A DNA stretch of 64,000 nucleotides from Azotosporobacter soli (lineage in GTDB: Bacteria > Bacillota > Negativicutes > SG130). The stretch lies in assembly GCF_030542965.1 (NCBI RefSeq), contig NZ_JAUAOA010000001.1, positions 1-64,000 of the forward strand, in the 5' to 3' direction. Position numbers and translations under genes: made by a program. Of the stretch, positions 54,243 through 62,409 are shown piece by piece. The notes under the pieces are model-generated. The model was not told where the DNA came from. It saw only the letters and a list, made by a program, of their open reading frames with translations, and made no database searches. The first letter of the stretch is position 1, and each line of letters opens with the position of its first letter.

Positions 54243-55373
54243 TTATTTTATTTCCGCAATCCGGTCTGCGGATACTTTTAAGATTTTCTGTTCATTATCG
54301 GCATCTACCGCGATCACTTCCATGTCTTCGCTGCCGACAAATAAATCGATCGGGAAATACCATTTATCGCCATTGCGCAGAACATTTTGAAACACTTCGC
54401 CATTTTTCCGAATTACAACATTCGAAATGGTGGCCTCGTATTTGTGAGCGGAATATCCGTTATACCGTTCCCAAAAATTTTCATTAGCGGCATTCTTGGG
54501 AGATATGACAAGGCACACGGTATCCCGATGATTCATATAATAATCCAGCGCCGCTTGGTCCACCGGCTTAAATTGCTTGTTTGCCCGCCAAAATTCATAC
54601 CGCACAGCCGAATATGGCGTTATCAGCGTATACTCAATATCTGTTTTTCCGCCGGCAATCCCAAACCAAAATTTTCCCCCAAAGTCATTATAGCCTTTGC
54701 TGCCCAGCAGATAGCCGTAACGATTTACTTCGCGCTGAAACGAATCGACTTTGCCGATTTCGGCTTTCGCTTCTTTCAATGTATTTTCCGACAGCATTCT
54801 CAAGCTGGTTTTTGTTTTGATCGTTGGATAATCCGCCGGAATCAGCGGGTCGATCAGCGCAAGCGCCGCATTTTCTTTTTTATAGCTGCCGCGATTCAGC
54901 AGTTCCAAGATGCCCTCATTCTTTGTCATGTTCGCCATTTTTTTCGCCGTAAAGCCATAGTTTGTTTTCACTTCCGGATCGGCGCCTTTGTTGATTAATT
55001 CTTCCACCAAAGGCTTATTCGCCATGGATACGGCAAAGAATAGCGGCGTGGCATTTTGAAAGTCTTTGGCATTTACATCCGCGCCTGCATTGATCAATGC
55101 TTTTGCATTTTCCACCTTATTGGCCGTCACGGCCATCATCAACGCCGTTCCGCCCGCTGCGTTTTTCGCTTCCAGATTCATGCCTGCATCGATATATAAC
55201 TGAACAGTTTGCGCATTCCCACTTATGCATTGTTTGAAAAAATCCTGCTCCGTAAAGTTCAAGTTTCTTTTTGCCATTTCCGCTTTTGCATCGTCTTGGC
55301 TCATGGCCATGGCCTGTAATGAAAAACTGCAAATCATCGCGCACAGCACCCATCGAAGAACCATTTTCATCAT
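54243..55373 (-). CDS. Secreted ankyrin-repeat protein
   Basis: About 376 residues from ATG 55373 (GGGG, 6 nt). A signal peptide (MKMVLRWVLCAMICSFSLQAMA) precedes four ankyrin repeats (about residues 45-160: AKNAAGGTALMMAVTANKVENAKALI, then ADVNAKDFQNATPLFFAVSM, then ADPEVKTNYGFTAKKMA). The C-terminal 200 residues match nothing I recognise. Ankyrin repeats mediate protein contacts; export suggests an envelope role. Function unknown. Confidence 0.8.
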   Translation of the reverse strand: MMKMVLRWVLCAMICSFSLQAMAMSQDDAKAEMAKRNLNFTEQDFFKQCISGNAQTVQLYIDAGMNLEAKNAAGGTALMMAVTANKVENAKALINAGADVNAKDFQNATPLFFAVSMANKPLVEELINKGADPEVKTNYGFTAKKMANMTKNEGILELLNRGSYKKENAALALIDPLIPADYPTIKTKTSLRMLSENTLKEAKAEIGKVDSFQREVNRYGYLLGSKGYNDFGGKFWFGIAGGKTDIEYTLITPYSAVRYEFWRANKQFKPVDQAALDYYMNHRDTVCLVISPKNAANENFWERYNGYSAHKYEATISNVVIRKNGEVFQNVLRNGDKWYFPIDLFVGSEDMEVIAVDADNEQKILKVSADRIAEIK

Positions 55374-56020
55374 CGTATCCCCGCACCTCTTCACTTAAAT
55401 ATAGTCGCCGGTTCCGCCATTTTAAGTCTGCTTCAGCAATTAAAGCCTCGCTTCTTCCAGACCGGCTTATTCCTTTGTCTTACACTTCACATTTATATTT
55501 TCCGCTTCTTTTTCACAATCCCCTGCCTGTTTCATCCAAATTTGAAACAATTTTCGTAAACTATCTCCTGCCGCAGCCTTTCGCTCGTTCTTTCCATTTC
55601 ATTGTTATTTAAGCAATCGTCCACTTTCAAAAATCACTTTTACCAGTCTTGTCGAAAAAACAATCTACTAAAATCACATTGCCATATCCTCTCATATTTA
55701 TCCGTTTTGAATATGATTCTGCTTTACCAGCAAAAAAATAAAGGGACGCAGCGTAAGCGTCCCTTTGCTTGATTCCTCGAAAAATAAGAACAAGGTCAAC
55801 TGATTTTTTTGCCCGTTGACCTCGTTTTTGTATTCACTGTTTTGTAACTTTTTCAGTGGTTTCGAACCGTCCCCTTGTTTGCCGATGAATGCAAATTCTG
55901 CGGCCTGGTTTTTTGTTCTTTTTTCGGTTTGAATTGCCAATCAACTTCTTTTTTCTCATTGATGACTTACTTCGAACTTTACCCCAATAAAACCGGTCTG
56001 ATGTTACTTTTTCAATGATT
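55374..56020. repeat. Gene-free repeat-rich stretch (repeated hairpin, module copy B, REP-like sequence)
   Basis: No convincing gene. Contents: hairpin AAAGGGACGC-agcgtaa-GCGTCCCTTT (55740-55766), repeated at 58010-58036 with two changes; module copy B (55788-55860), whose minus-strand stem GAGGTCAAC/GTTGACCTT followed by CTTATTTTT may end the gene at 56021; a REP-like CCGTCCCCTTGTTTG (55867-55881); and a segment (55887-55934) resembling 59333-59381. The 80-codon minus-strand ORF here is built from these repeats and is probably not a gene. Confidence 0.6.
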
Positions 56021-56404
56021 TCATATCATACTCAAATCAGTCTCCATATACCTAGTAGATTTGCGTTTTCCATTTATTTCAATAAGGTAAATCGGAGTAT
56101 TTTCTTTATTGTGCCAGTTTATATCTATGATTACTCCAATAGTTTCAAGTTTTTCGGTTAATCGTACCTTATTTCCAAATGTGAATATAGGTGCATTTAC
56201 TTGTTTATACAATTCAGCTTTAACCTGGTATACTTCTTCACCATATTTCAAAGTAATATACTCATTATCCTCATCTATACATTCAAATATTTTACCATAT
56301 GGTGATAGACGCTTAAATTTTTCTAGATCCAATGGTTCGATAAGTTGCTCACCATTTTCAATAAACCAGGGGTATAATCCCCAAGTATTTTTGTTTCGAC
56401 TCAA
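56021..56404 (-). CDS. Hypothetical protein (127 aa)
   Basis: A soluble, acidic protein starting MSRNKNTWGLYPWFIENGEQLI, with a beta-rich pattern (ECIDEDNEYITLKYGEEVYQVKAELY in the middle). I do not recognise the family; size and composition recall polymorphic-toxin immunity proteins, a weak guess. It starts at TTG 56404 with GAGGGG about 12 nt upstream, a loose fit. AT-richer than the core genes nearby, and it lies among REP repeats, so acquisition by transfer is plausible. Confidence 0.6.
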   Translation of the reverse strand: MSRNKNTWGLYPWFIENGEQLIEPLDLEKFKRLSPYGKIFECIDEDNEYITLKYGEEVYQVKAELYKQVNAPIFTFGNKVRLTEKLETIGVIIDINWHNKENTPIYLIEINGKRKSTRYMETDLSMI

Positions 56405-56465
56405 AACATCTCAACCCCTCTTCTACAATTTAACTTTTAACCAATAACGTTTTATTTAGGGCAAG

Positions 56466-56495
56466 CAAACAAGGGGACGCTTCCATTGTTCGATT
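56466..56495. repeat. REP-type repeat
   Basis: CAAACAAGGGGACG at the start and TTGTTCGATT at the end of a 30-bp unit; it matches the unit at 57778-57807 at about 26 of 30 positions. Such GGGGACG units flank REP-associated transposase genes in many Firmicutes. Confidence 0.6.
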
Positions 56496-56548
56496 CAAGC
56501 CAAACATGCGTGAATGAGGCGGTATAAGGATGCGGTGAGGCGGGCTGA

Positions 56549-56584
56549 CAAAAAGAAAAACCTGGCGAGCCGAGCGCCCAGGGT
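56549..56584 (-). terminator. Intrinsic terminator of the secreted-protein pair
   Basis: On the minus strand ACCCTGG-gcgctcggctcg-CCAGGT followed by TTTTCTTTTTG, 25 bp past the stop of the 159-residue gene. Confidence 0.75.
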
Positions 56585-56608
56585 GAGAAGGTTATTGCTT
56601 TAGTTACC

Positions 56609-57088
56609 TCATTTTAACATTTTTATGGTTGAAACTATGGATTCGATTTCTCTTCGATCTTTGTCTAGGTCCTCATATTTACCAAAAGCTAATACTCTAC
56701 ATTGGATGTTGTCACCGTAAATTATATAAAGAATCTCATACATCATGCAGTTATTAGTCGAACTTAGTATAAAAGCAGCGTCGCGATTGTTGAGTGTTAA
56801 GCTGCCAGAGGATTCAATTTGATGTGGTATTTTTGAATGTTCGATAACCATAAGCATATGGGACAATTCATTGTCGATGTTCTGCCTGGTGATTGAAGTA
56901 AAAGTAGCAGCTAGAAAAAAAGGATTATCTTGGGTGATTATGGATTTCTTTGTAGCAGTTATTAAGTGGCTAGCAGGAATGTCGATTGTAAAAGAATCAT
57001 CAACGGTATATGTGGTTTGGGGGCTTGCTAGTGACACTGAAGACACTAATAGGGTGAAAAGAAAAACGAACAGCAAAAATCGTTTCAA
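56609..57088 (-). CDS. Small secreted protein of unknown function (159 aa)
   Basis: A signal peptide (KRFLLFVFLFTLLVSSVSLA) precedes a mature domain of about 138 residues (YTVDDSFTIDIPASHLITATK; ending LDKDRREIESIVSTIKMLK). The design resembles the next gene (ITVPDKWSKSDQF, ending DAIMQTFKPL), so the two may be distant paralogues of a PsbP/DUF1795-like fold. It starts at TTG behind GGAGGGG (5 nt). Only 11 bp from the gene before it, so one operon. Confidence 0.7.
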   Translation of the reverse strand: MKRFLLFVFLFTLLVSSVSLASPQTTYTVDDSFTIDIPASHLITATKKSIITQDNPFFLAATFTSITRQNIDNELSHMLMVIEHSKIPHQIESSGSLTLNNRDAAFILSSTNNCMMYEILYIIYGDNIQCRVLAFGKYEDLDKDRREIESIVSTIKMLK

Positions 57089-57099
57089 GGTAGCCCCTC

Positions 57100-57624
57100 C
57101 TATAGTGGTTTAAACGTTTGCATGATGGCATCTGATACGTTGAGCAGATATTGATAATCGGCAGAATTAGCTTTGAACATGAAAATGTACATGGTTTTAT
57201 CTCCTCGGAGATCATAAACGATCAAAGTAAATGGTTCTGGCAGTTGATCCTTATTTTTTCCATCCACTTTCATTTCATAGAGCTTGCCGTTTATTCCTGA
57301 ATACGAAACATCTTTTGTGTTTGAAAAACTTCCACCAATTGGCTCGATTTTCACATATTTCATTGCTTCATGATTAGCATAAAACTTGGCATCACAGGCC
57401 AAAAATGCGACAGAGGAGTTAGGATCTTGCAGAAGAAATTGATCGCTTTTGCTCCATTTATCGGGAACTGTAATTTGAAAAACATCAGTGTAGATCAATT
57501 TTTTAGCTGGCTTGTCCATCAGGAGGCTATCTGTGGAGGCGTATGTGTAGGGGGACGCAGCTTGAGACAGGAGAGGGAAAGACATAATAAGCACTAGGCA
57601 TAATAGCATGGATTTGATTCGCAT
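57100..57624 (-). CDS. Small secreted protein of unknown function (174 aa)
   Basis: From ATG 57624 (AAAGGAG, 8 nt). Signal peptide MRIKSMLLCLVLIMSFPLLSQA, then a domain with VFQITVPDKWSKSDQFLLQ and a C-terminal helix (DYQYLLNVSDAIMQTFKPL). The shape recalls DUF1795/PsbP-like periplasmic proteins; no certain family. First of a two-gene operon. Confidence 0.72.
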   Translation of the reverse strand: MRIKSMLLCLVLIMSFPLLSQAASPYTYASTDSLLMDKPAKKLIYTDVFQITVPDKWSKSDQFLLQDPNSSVAFLACDAKFYANHEAMKYVKIEPIGGSFSNTKDVSYSGINGKLYEMKVDGKNKDQLPEPFTLIVYDLRGDKTMYIFMFKANSADYQYLLNVSDAIMQTFKPL

Positions 57625-58134
57625 GAATTTAGCTCCTTTGGTAGATTCTTCAAACATATTCCATTATAGGGCAAGTCAGATTCGGAAGGAAAGGTTTATA
57701 AATTTAAAAATGTCACTGTCCTTGATCCATTAACTAAACCATGAGAAATGTTATTATTTCTATGAAACCGAGGCATTCAAACAAGGGGACGGTTCCTTTG
57801 TTCGATTTTTTTACTCGTCTTATCTTTATGCCTTGTATATCATGTTTAGCCCCAGCCCGGTCACTCGCGAAATCTGCCGGAGGCTACTTCCTTTTACTTC
57901 TTTCAACTGCCGTAATATCCAATTCCGCTCTTCTTAAGGAAACAGAGGAACCATCCCCTTGTTTGCGGTTCCCTTGTTTGCGTTTGTTTGCGCCTACACC
58001 CAAGAAAATAAAGGGACGCAACGTACGCGTCCCTTTGCTTCTTCCACTGCTGCTTCTGACGCCAGCTCCAATTTTAACGCGTAGAACAGTAAACAGCCGC
58101 CCCTCATTTTTGTGCGGCTGTTCTTTTCCTCGTC
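57625..58134. mobile_element. REP-flanked remnant of a REP-associated tyrosine transposase element
   Basis: No intact gene. A REP unit (57778-57807) and inverted REP-like sequences (57950-57981, ACCATCCCCTTGTTTG and a second CCCTTGTTTG) flank a fragment of transposase coding sequence (57826-57933, minus). Past the right end is the hairpin AAAGGGACGC...GCGTCCCTTT (58010-58036), a second copy of the one at 55740. The element looks like an internal-deletion derivative. A stem AACAGCCGC/GCGGCTGTT (58092-58122) lies just past the phytase gene stop and may terminate it. Confidence 0.6.
57826..57933 (-). pseudogene. C-terminal fragment of a REP-associated tyrosine transposase
   Basis: Minus-strand reading over 35 codons gives EERNWILRQLKEVKG then SSLRQISRVTGLGLNMIYKA and a stop. 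This is the conserved C-terminal segment of TnpA-REP (RAYT) transposases (pattern SxRQIxRxTGxxxxxI). The catalytic Tyr and HUH parts are absent and a stop stands directly before the fragment. Confidence 0.7.
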
Positions 58135-59079
58135 CTATTGTCGCTGCTTTAACAGCCAATCATTCCAGCTCAGGTCAAGTTTCGGATTTTGTTGCACATA
58201 TGCATAGAATAATTTGGTGAAGGCGGCCCGTTTTTTATACGCTTCTTTTTTCCACGGATCGTTATCCGTAGCGCTACGAATGTCCTGTCCGCCCAGTAGC
58301 CACTGGCGGATCATGATATCATCATAGCTGACCCGGTTTGCGTTATGAATCATATCGATCATCGCCATAAACGTGGTTGTTCTTCCTTCTCCGGCTTCAC
58401 AATGCAGGTGAACCCAGGCATCTGCCGGAAGATTTTTATAAAAAGCGAGAAATTGCTCCACATTTTCGGCGGTTGGCGGAGTATAGTCGCTGACGGGAAT
58501 ACGGTAGTATTTTACGTTGTTTCGCGCTGCGAGCTCACGTTCGCTCAACGTCTGCTGCACTTGCATCATGTCGACCGCAACGACCGACTTGTCCTTGCCC
58601 AATGTAGCCACTTCAACCTCTTGCTTCGCAACGCCTGCCAATAGTTTGTTTTCTTCCGCCTCAACCACGGCAGCGGTTTTTCCGAAATTAATACGCTTAT
58701 AGGCGCTGTACCAGCTCATGCCATTTCCGTTCAAGTACCCGTGCGCTTCACCGCGCAAGTCAAGAATCACGACGTCTTTTTCCGGCAATGAATATAGTAT
58801 TTTCGTCAGCTCCGGCTGCGAGAAGAATCGACTGCCGGAAATACGAAGCGCATCAAGTCCTCTGCGCGTCGGCATGTATCCGTCCGCTGTGCCGAGCTTA
58901 AACGGATCCTGCGCGCGGCGGAAATTCTCCGGCACGTTGAATGAAATCGGCCGGTCGAGCTTTAAAATTTGCAGACCGGGGGCTGGTTCGGCAGCCAGCA
59001 GAAGCGAATTGTCGCTGAATAAAACTGCGCTCAAAACAAAAAATGAAAAGACAATGTTACGAACTAATGAATAATTCAT
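58135..59079 (-). CDS. Secreted PTP-like phytase (myo-inositol phosphate phosphatase)
   Basis: About 314 residues from ATG 59079 (AAGGAGG, 6 nt). A signal peptide (VFSFFVLSAVLFSDNSLLLAA) precedes a cysteine-phosphatase domain with P-loop HCEAGEGRTT (Cys227), a general-acid region (about 120-135: LDLRGEAHGYLNGNG) and the RISGSRFFSQPEL segment. The P-loop and C-terminal MIDMIHNANRVSYDDIMIRQ match the protein-tyrosine-phosphatase-like phytases of Selenomonas. These remove phosphates from inositol hexakisphosphate. The inositol operon 6 kb away could use the product. Confidence 0.88.
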   Translation of the reverse strand: MNYSLVRNIVFSFFVLSAVLFSDNSLLLAAEPAPGLQILKLDRPISFNVPENFRRAQDPFKLGTADGYMPTRRGLDALRISGSRFFSQPELTKILYSLPEKDVVILDLRGEAHGYLNGNGMSWYSAYKRINFGKTAAVVEAEENKLLAGVAKQEVEVATLGKDKSVVAVDMMQVQQTLSERELAARNNVKYYRIPVSDYTPPTAENVEQFLAFYKNLPADAWVHLHCEAGEGRTTTFMAMIDMIHNANRVSYDDIMIRQWLLGGQDIRSATDNDPWKKEAYKKRAAFTKLFYAYVQQNPKLDLSWNDWLLKQRQ

Positions 59080-59431
59080 CACGATCCTCCTTCAGACGTT
59101 TCTTGGCAACCTCTTTCTCTTCACGTGATTATATTGTAGTGCAACTAAGCAAACAAATGAACATTGTTTGCGAAATATTCTTTTTATTCCAAGCAATATT
59201 CAAAACCTAGTTGCCACTCCCTCCTGTTTGACAACTAGTAATATTGGGGTCGTGCGAAAAAATGGTTCACGGCATACTGCCGTGAACCATTTTTTTAGAG
59301 TTCTTATGCTATTATCAGTCACTGGGTTTTTTGAATACAAATTCTGAGGCCTTGCTTTTTATGCTTTTTTTCAAGTTTGAAAGGACGGAGCGATTTTGGC
59401 GACTTTGTTAGGTCTGTTGACTTTTCTCTAC
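59080..59431. other. Intergenic stretch with an orphan terminator and a repeated segment
   Basis: Apart from the phytase ribosome site and presumed promoter, it holds a strong stem with T-runs on both strands (AAAAAATGGTTCACGG-catact-GCCGTGAACCATTTTTTT, about 59257-59297) that could end the minus-strand gene at 59432. It also holds a segment (59333-59381) related to 55887-55934. No gene seen. Confidence 0.6.
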
Positions 59432-59833
59432 TTAATAATGTGCATCTTCATACGACATTGAAACTGTCCATGTATTATCGTCATTAAGCAATAAAGAAAA
59501 CGCCAAATTTTCCTTCGCATAAACTAGTTCAATATGTCCATCTCTCATAGGTCTCTCTTTTTTCTGCCATCCTTGTTCCTTAAGCCGTTGATTATAGTAT
59601 CCAATCACCTCTTCTGTCTTCATTGGATACTTATAACAACTAAAAATCCATCTCATAATTATTTTTCTTTCTAACCGATAAAAAACTACTTCTGCTCCTG
59701 GCGGCTGTTGCAACGCCTGATATTCTGCAACAAGCCGTGTTTCGCGAATTTTCCCCTCTTCACTATGCCAAACAAAGTACATCCATACGATCATCACCAA
59801 AAACCCGATGCTGAGTAGTTTTACTAATTTCAT
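59432..59833 (-). CDS. Membrane-anchored hypothetical protein (133 aa)
   Basis: One N-terminal membrane segment (VKLLSIGFLVMIVWMYFVW) and a soluble domain of about 110 residues (KTEEVIGYYNQRLKEQGWQKK suggests an alpha/beta fold; ending WTVSMSYEDAHY). The YYxxxLxxxGW pattern occurs in several small envelope proteins of unknown role. GGAGGG lies 3 nt before the ATG. No family assigned. Confidence 0.68.
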   Translation of the reverse strand: MKLVKLLSIGFLVMIVWMYFVWHSEEGKIRETRLVAEYQALQQPPGAEVVFYRLERKIIMRWIFSCYKYPMKTEEVIGYYNQRLKEQGWQKKERPMRDGHIELVYAKENLAFSLLLNDDNTWTVSMSYEDAHY

Positions 59834-59944
59834 TGGCCCTCCAAATTAAGCATCCCCAACCCTTGAGGTCTAACATTAGAAGAAGAGAGGATGACCCCAA
59901 GACCATTCCTTTTTTCTTTCCCCAATTATCCTTTCAGCAACACT

Positions 59945-60402
59945 TCACTTATTAAAAATCTCACAACTCTTTCCTGAAACCCATCCACTCAAACCATATG
60001 AAGATGATATTACATAATAAGAATATTGCTCTCTCAATAACTTTTCTGCTAGTTCTTCTATGGTATTATAGTCCATTGGCCAAGAATAGTTTTTTTGGTT
60101 TTTCAACAAAACCTTATTGTCTTTCACAAATTGAATAATATCACATTTATTTATATCAAATATAATACTGCCGCTTAATTCCGTCTGAAAAAATGAACTA
60201 AGACATCCAAAAAAACAATGTCTATATTTCCTGTCAGCTTATTATTTTTTGTGTTCATTATAATTTTTTGATTTCTAAGATTGACCTCATACGATACTAT
60301 TTCGTTATCGTGTATCTTAAACACATTATCACTCCCAGAAATTAACTTATCACTGTCTTTGAGTTTTAGCCCCTGGCGCTGAATAAGACGTTGTAAAATC
60401 AC
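59945..60402 (-). pseudogene. Hypothetical gene split by a frameshift in a T6 run
   Basis: Two minus-strand ORFs, 60175-60402 (GTG start, 75 codons) and 59945-60127, lie in different frames. A one-base shift at the run of six T (60188-60193) joins them: DVLVHFF continues as QTELSGSIIFDINKCDIIQFVK and into the second ORF, giving one protein of about 150 residues. The family is not recognised; composition recalls small immunity-type proteins. It may be a true pseudogene, a sequencing error at the homopolymer, or a slippage site. Confidence 0.65.
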
Positions 60403-60442
60403 GAACCTCTACGTACATGATTTCATGACCACTGCTCTCCTG

Positions 60443-60898
60443 TCAAATCAACAACGCACCGCGCTCTTTATAGCGCGCCATTAAAAACTCCGACTCGACG
60501 CTGACTATGCCTTCGATTTTGCGCAGGCGCTGCAGGTAGCGTTCGACATGATCCTGATCGTCAAACAGCGCATGGACATGCAGGTGCGGGCGGCCGCTCA
60601 TCTGATATACGTTGGTGATTTCTTCGCAGGCCAATAGTTCGGCGGCAATAGCGTCCATCCGTTCCCAGGTCACGTCGATGTTGAAGTAAAGCGACAAACT
60701 CTTGCCCGCTTTCAGCGGATTTACGACGATCGTAAAATGGCTGATGATGCCGTTTTCTAAGAGACGGCTTACCCGCTCGCGCACCGCGGCGCGCGTCAGG
60801 CCGACCAGACGTCCAAGTTCCGCATGGCTTAAGCGTCCGTTTGCCGAGAGGTACTGTAAGATTTGCCGGTCGATTTCATCTATGTTTTCAAAACGCAT
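60443..60898 (-). CDS. Lrp/AsnC-family transcriptional regulator
   Basis: 151 residues from ATG 60898 (AAAGGGGCG, 7 nt). HTH: IDRQILQYLSANGRLSHAELGRLVGLTRAAVRERVSRL (landmarks), followed by the RAM ligand-binding domain (NIDVTWERMDAIAAELLACEEITNVYQMSGR). The longer open frame to 61198 runs across the divergent gene start and is not real. It is divergent from the TauE/SafE gene and probably regulates it. Confidence 0.92.
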   Translation of the reverse strand: MRFENIDEIDRQILQYLSANGRLSHAELGRLVGLTRAAVRERVSRLLENGIISHFTIVVNPLKAGKSLSLYFNIDVTWERMDAIAAELLACEEITNVYQMSGRPHLHVHALFDDQDHVERYLQRLRKIEGIVSVESEFLMARYKERGALLI

Positions 60899-60914
60899 TC
60901 TTTTTCGCCCCTTT

Positions 60915-60973
60915 ACTTTACATTGTAAAATATTAATAAATTTATTGAACGATTGTATATCTTGTATTATACT
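60915..60973 (+). promoter_or_regulatory. Promoter of the TauE/SafE operon with AT-rich Lrp-type region
   Basis: TTGAAC (60945-60950), 17 bp, TATACT (60968-60973). Directly upstream is an AT-rich imperfect palindrome (AAATATTAATAAATTTATT, about 60928-60946) in the shared regulatory region with the divergent Lrp gene, the kind of sequence Lrp proteins bind. Confidence 0.6.
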
Positions 60974-61031
60974 TGTGTTCATAAAACAAGTACAGACCTC
61001 ATGCAAAACAAAAAGAACAGGAGCCAATATT

Positions 61032-61871
61032 ATGACCATTATCGCTTTTAAAATTCTACTGATCTCGATGTCGGCCGGCATCATGGGCGCGATCTTAGGG
61101 CTTGGCGGCGGCATCATCATGACTCCGGCGCTGACGTTTCTTTTCGGCGTCGACATACAGCACGCGATCGGCGCGAGTCTGATTTCCGTCATCGCCACGT
61201 CGAGCGGCGCGGCGATCGCCTACATCCGCGACGGCATCACCAATATCCGCGTCGGCATGTTCCTTGAAATCGCGACCACCGTCGGCGCGATCTGCGGCGC
61301 GGTGATCGGCGGCTTAATTGCGCCGACCTTGTTGTATTCGATCTTCGGCGTCTTTCTCATTTATTCGGCGCTGATGATGCTGAAAAAAGTAAAACAGGAA
61401 CTGCCCGGCGAGGTCGAACTGCATCCGTTGGCGAAAAAGCTGCGCCTGCAGGGCGACTATTATGATAAGGTACTCGGCCGCCGCATCGCCTACAATGCGG
61501 CAAACGTCTACAGCGGCTTTGGCGTGATGTACGGCGCGGGCGTGATCTCCGGCCTGCTCGGCATCGGCAGCGGCAGCTTCAAGGTCATGGCAATGGACAT
61601 GTTTATGCGTCTGCCGCTTAAAGTATCAAGCGCAACGAGCAATTTCATGATGGGCGTGACCGGCGCGGCCAGCGCGGCGATCTATCTCTTTCGCGGCGAT
61701 ATCGACCCGATCATTTCCGCGCCGGTCGCGATCGGCGTATTGATCGGCTCTACAATCGGCGCACGACTGATGCAAAAGATGAAGAGCCGGACGATCCGTA
61801 AACTGTTCATACCGGTTCTGCTTTATCTCGGCATTCAGATGATGCTGCAAGGATTGGGGGTTTCATTATGA
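61032..61871 (+). CDS. TauE/SafE-family membrane transporter
   Basis: 279 residues, about seven to eight membrane segments, with the duplicated family motif GAILGLGGGIIMTPAL and GLLGIGSGSFKVMAM. The family exports sulfite, sulfonates or organic anions. ATG 61032 has AGGAG 8 nt upstream. Overlaps the next gene by 4 bp. With a divergent Lrp regulator, an amino-acid-derived anion is a possible substrate; not shown by sequence. Confidence 0.9.
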   Translation: MTIIAFKILLISMSAGIMGAILGLGGGIIMTPALTFLFGVDIQHAIGASLISVIATSSGAAIAYIRDGITNIRVGMFLEIATTVGAICGAVIGGLIAPTLLYSIFGVFLIYSALMMLKKVKQELPGEVELHPLAKKLRLQGDYYDKVLGRRIAYNAANVYSGFGVMYGAGVISGLLGIGSGSFKVMAMDMFMRLPLKVSSATSNFMMGVTGAASAAIYLFRGDIDPIISAPVAIGVLIGSTIGARLMQKMKSRTIRKLFIPVLLYLGIQMMLQGLGVSL

Positions 61872-62227
61872 CGACAACAGTATCCGCCAGCCGCAAGGCA
61901 GACCTTTTCGTCAGTTATACATTGCGCCTCGGCGTACTGGCCAGCGCCGCGGTCATCATCGCCGGTCTTCTCGTCTTCTTTATCAGCGGCGAAAGCGGTT
62001 ATCCGGGCCATGAATATCCGACGCAAGGCGCGGCCATTCTCGCCGGAGCGCTTGCCGGCAAGCCGTTCGGCATCATCATGCTCGGTTTGTTGATGCTGAT
62101 TCTGACGCCGGTTCTGCGCGTCGGCACGTCGATCCTGATCTTCATTGCCGAACGGGACTGGGTCTACACGATTATCACCGCGATCGTCTTCGTCATCCTG
62201 CTTGCCAGTCTCTACTTCGGCAAGTGA
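61868..62227 (+). CDS. DUF1634 family membrane protein
   Basis: 119 residues with three membrane segments (about 15-38, 60-80, 95-117). The pattern RLGVLASAAVIIAGLLVFF, a central GAAILAGALAGKPFGIIMLGLLMLILTPVLRVG and a final transmembrane part matches DUF1634 proteins, which regularly follow TauE/SafE genes. Probably a partner of the transporter. Start overlaps the upstream stop (ATGA). Confidence 0.9.
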   Translation: MTTTVSASRKADLFVSYTLRLGVLASAAVIIAGLLVFFISGESGYPGHEYPTQGAAILAGALAGKPFGIIMLGLLMLILTPVLRVGTSILIFIAERDWVYTIITAIVFVILLASLYFGK

Positions 62228-62230
62228 CCT

Positions 62231-62287
62231 ACGCCCGCTGTACTGAAAGCGATTTGCTTCAGCGCAGCGGGTCTTTTCTTTTTCTCT
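62231..62287 (+). terminator. Intrinsic terminator of the TauE/DUF1634 operon
   Basis: CCCGCTG and CAGCGGG stem with an inner hairpin, followed by TCTTTTCTTTTTCTC on the plus strand. Confidence 0.7.
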
Positions 62288-62409
62288 CAATTGATTTTTT
62301 CGATAACTTCACCTGTTTTATTAAATAGCAAAAGGATTTTTGCGACAATTCGCGAAATTCAAATACTAGTAAGGCATTGACCGACAACGCGACGGGAGGA
62401 TTTGGCTTC

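Noticed and set aside
55698-55940. 80-codon minus-strand ORF
   Set aside because: Built wholly from repeated hairpin, module and REP-like sequences; no ribosome site and no family.
57106-57126. TTAAACGTTTGCAT, similar to the LacI operator
   Set aside because: It lies inside the end of a coding sequence (QTF near the C-terminus) and only one half-site fits; probably chance.
57741-58220. 159-codon plus-strand ORF
   Set aside because: It spans REP units, the transposase fragment (antisense) and the phytase terminator.
60899-61198. Long N-terminal extension of the Lrp-family gene
   Set aside because: It crosses the divergent promoter and the TauE/SafE coding region; the HTH begins directly after the ATG at 60898.
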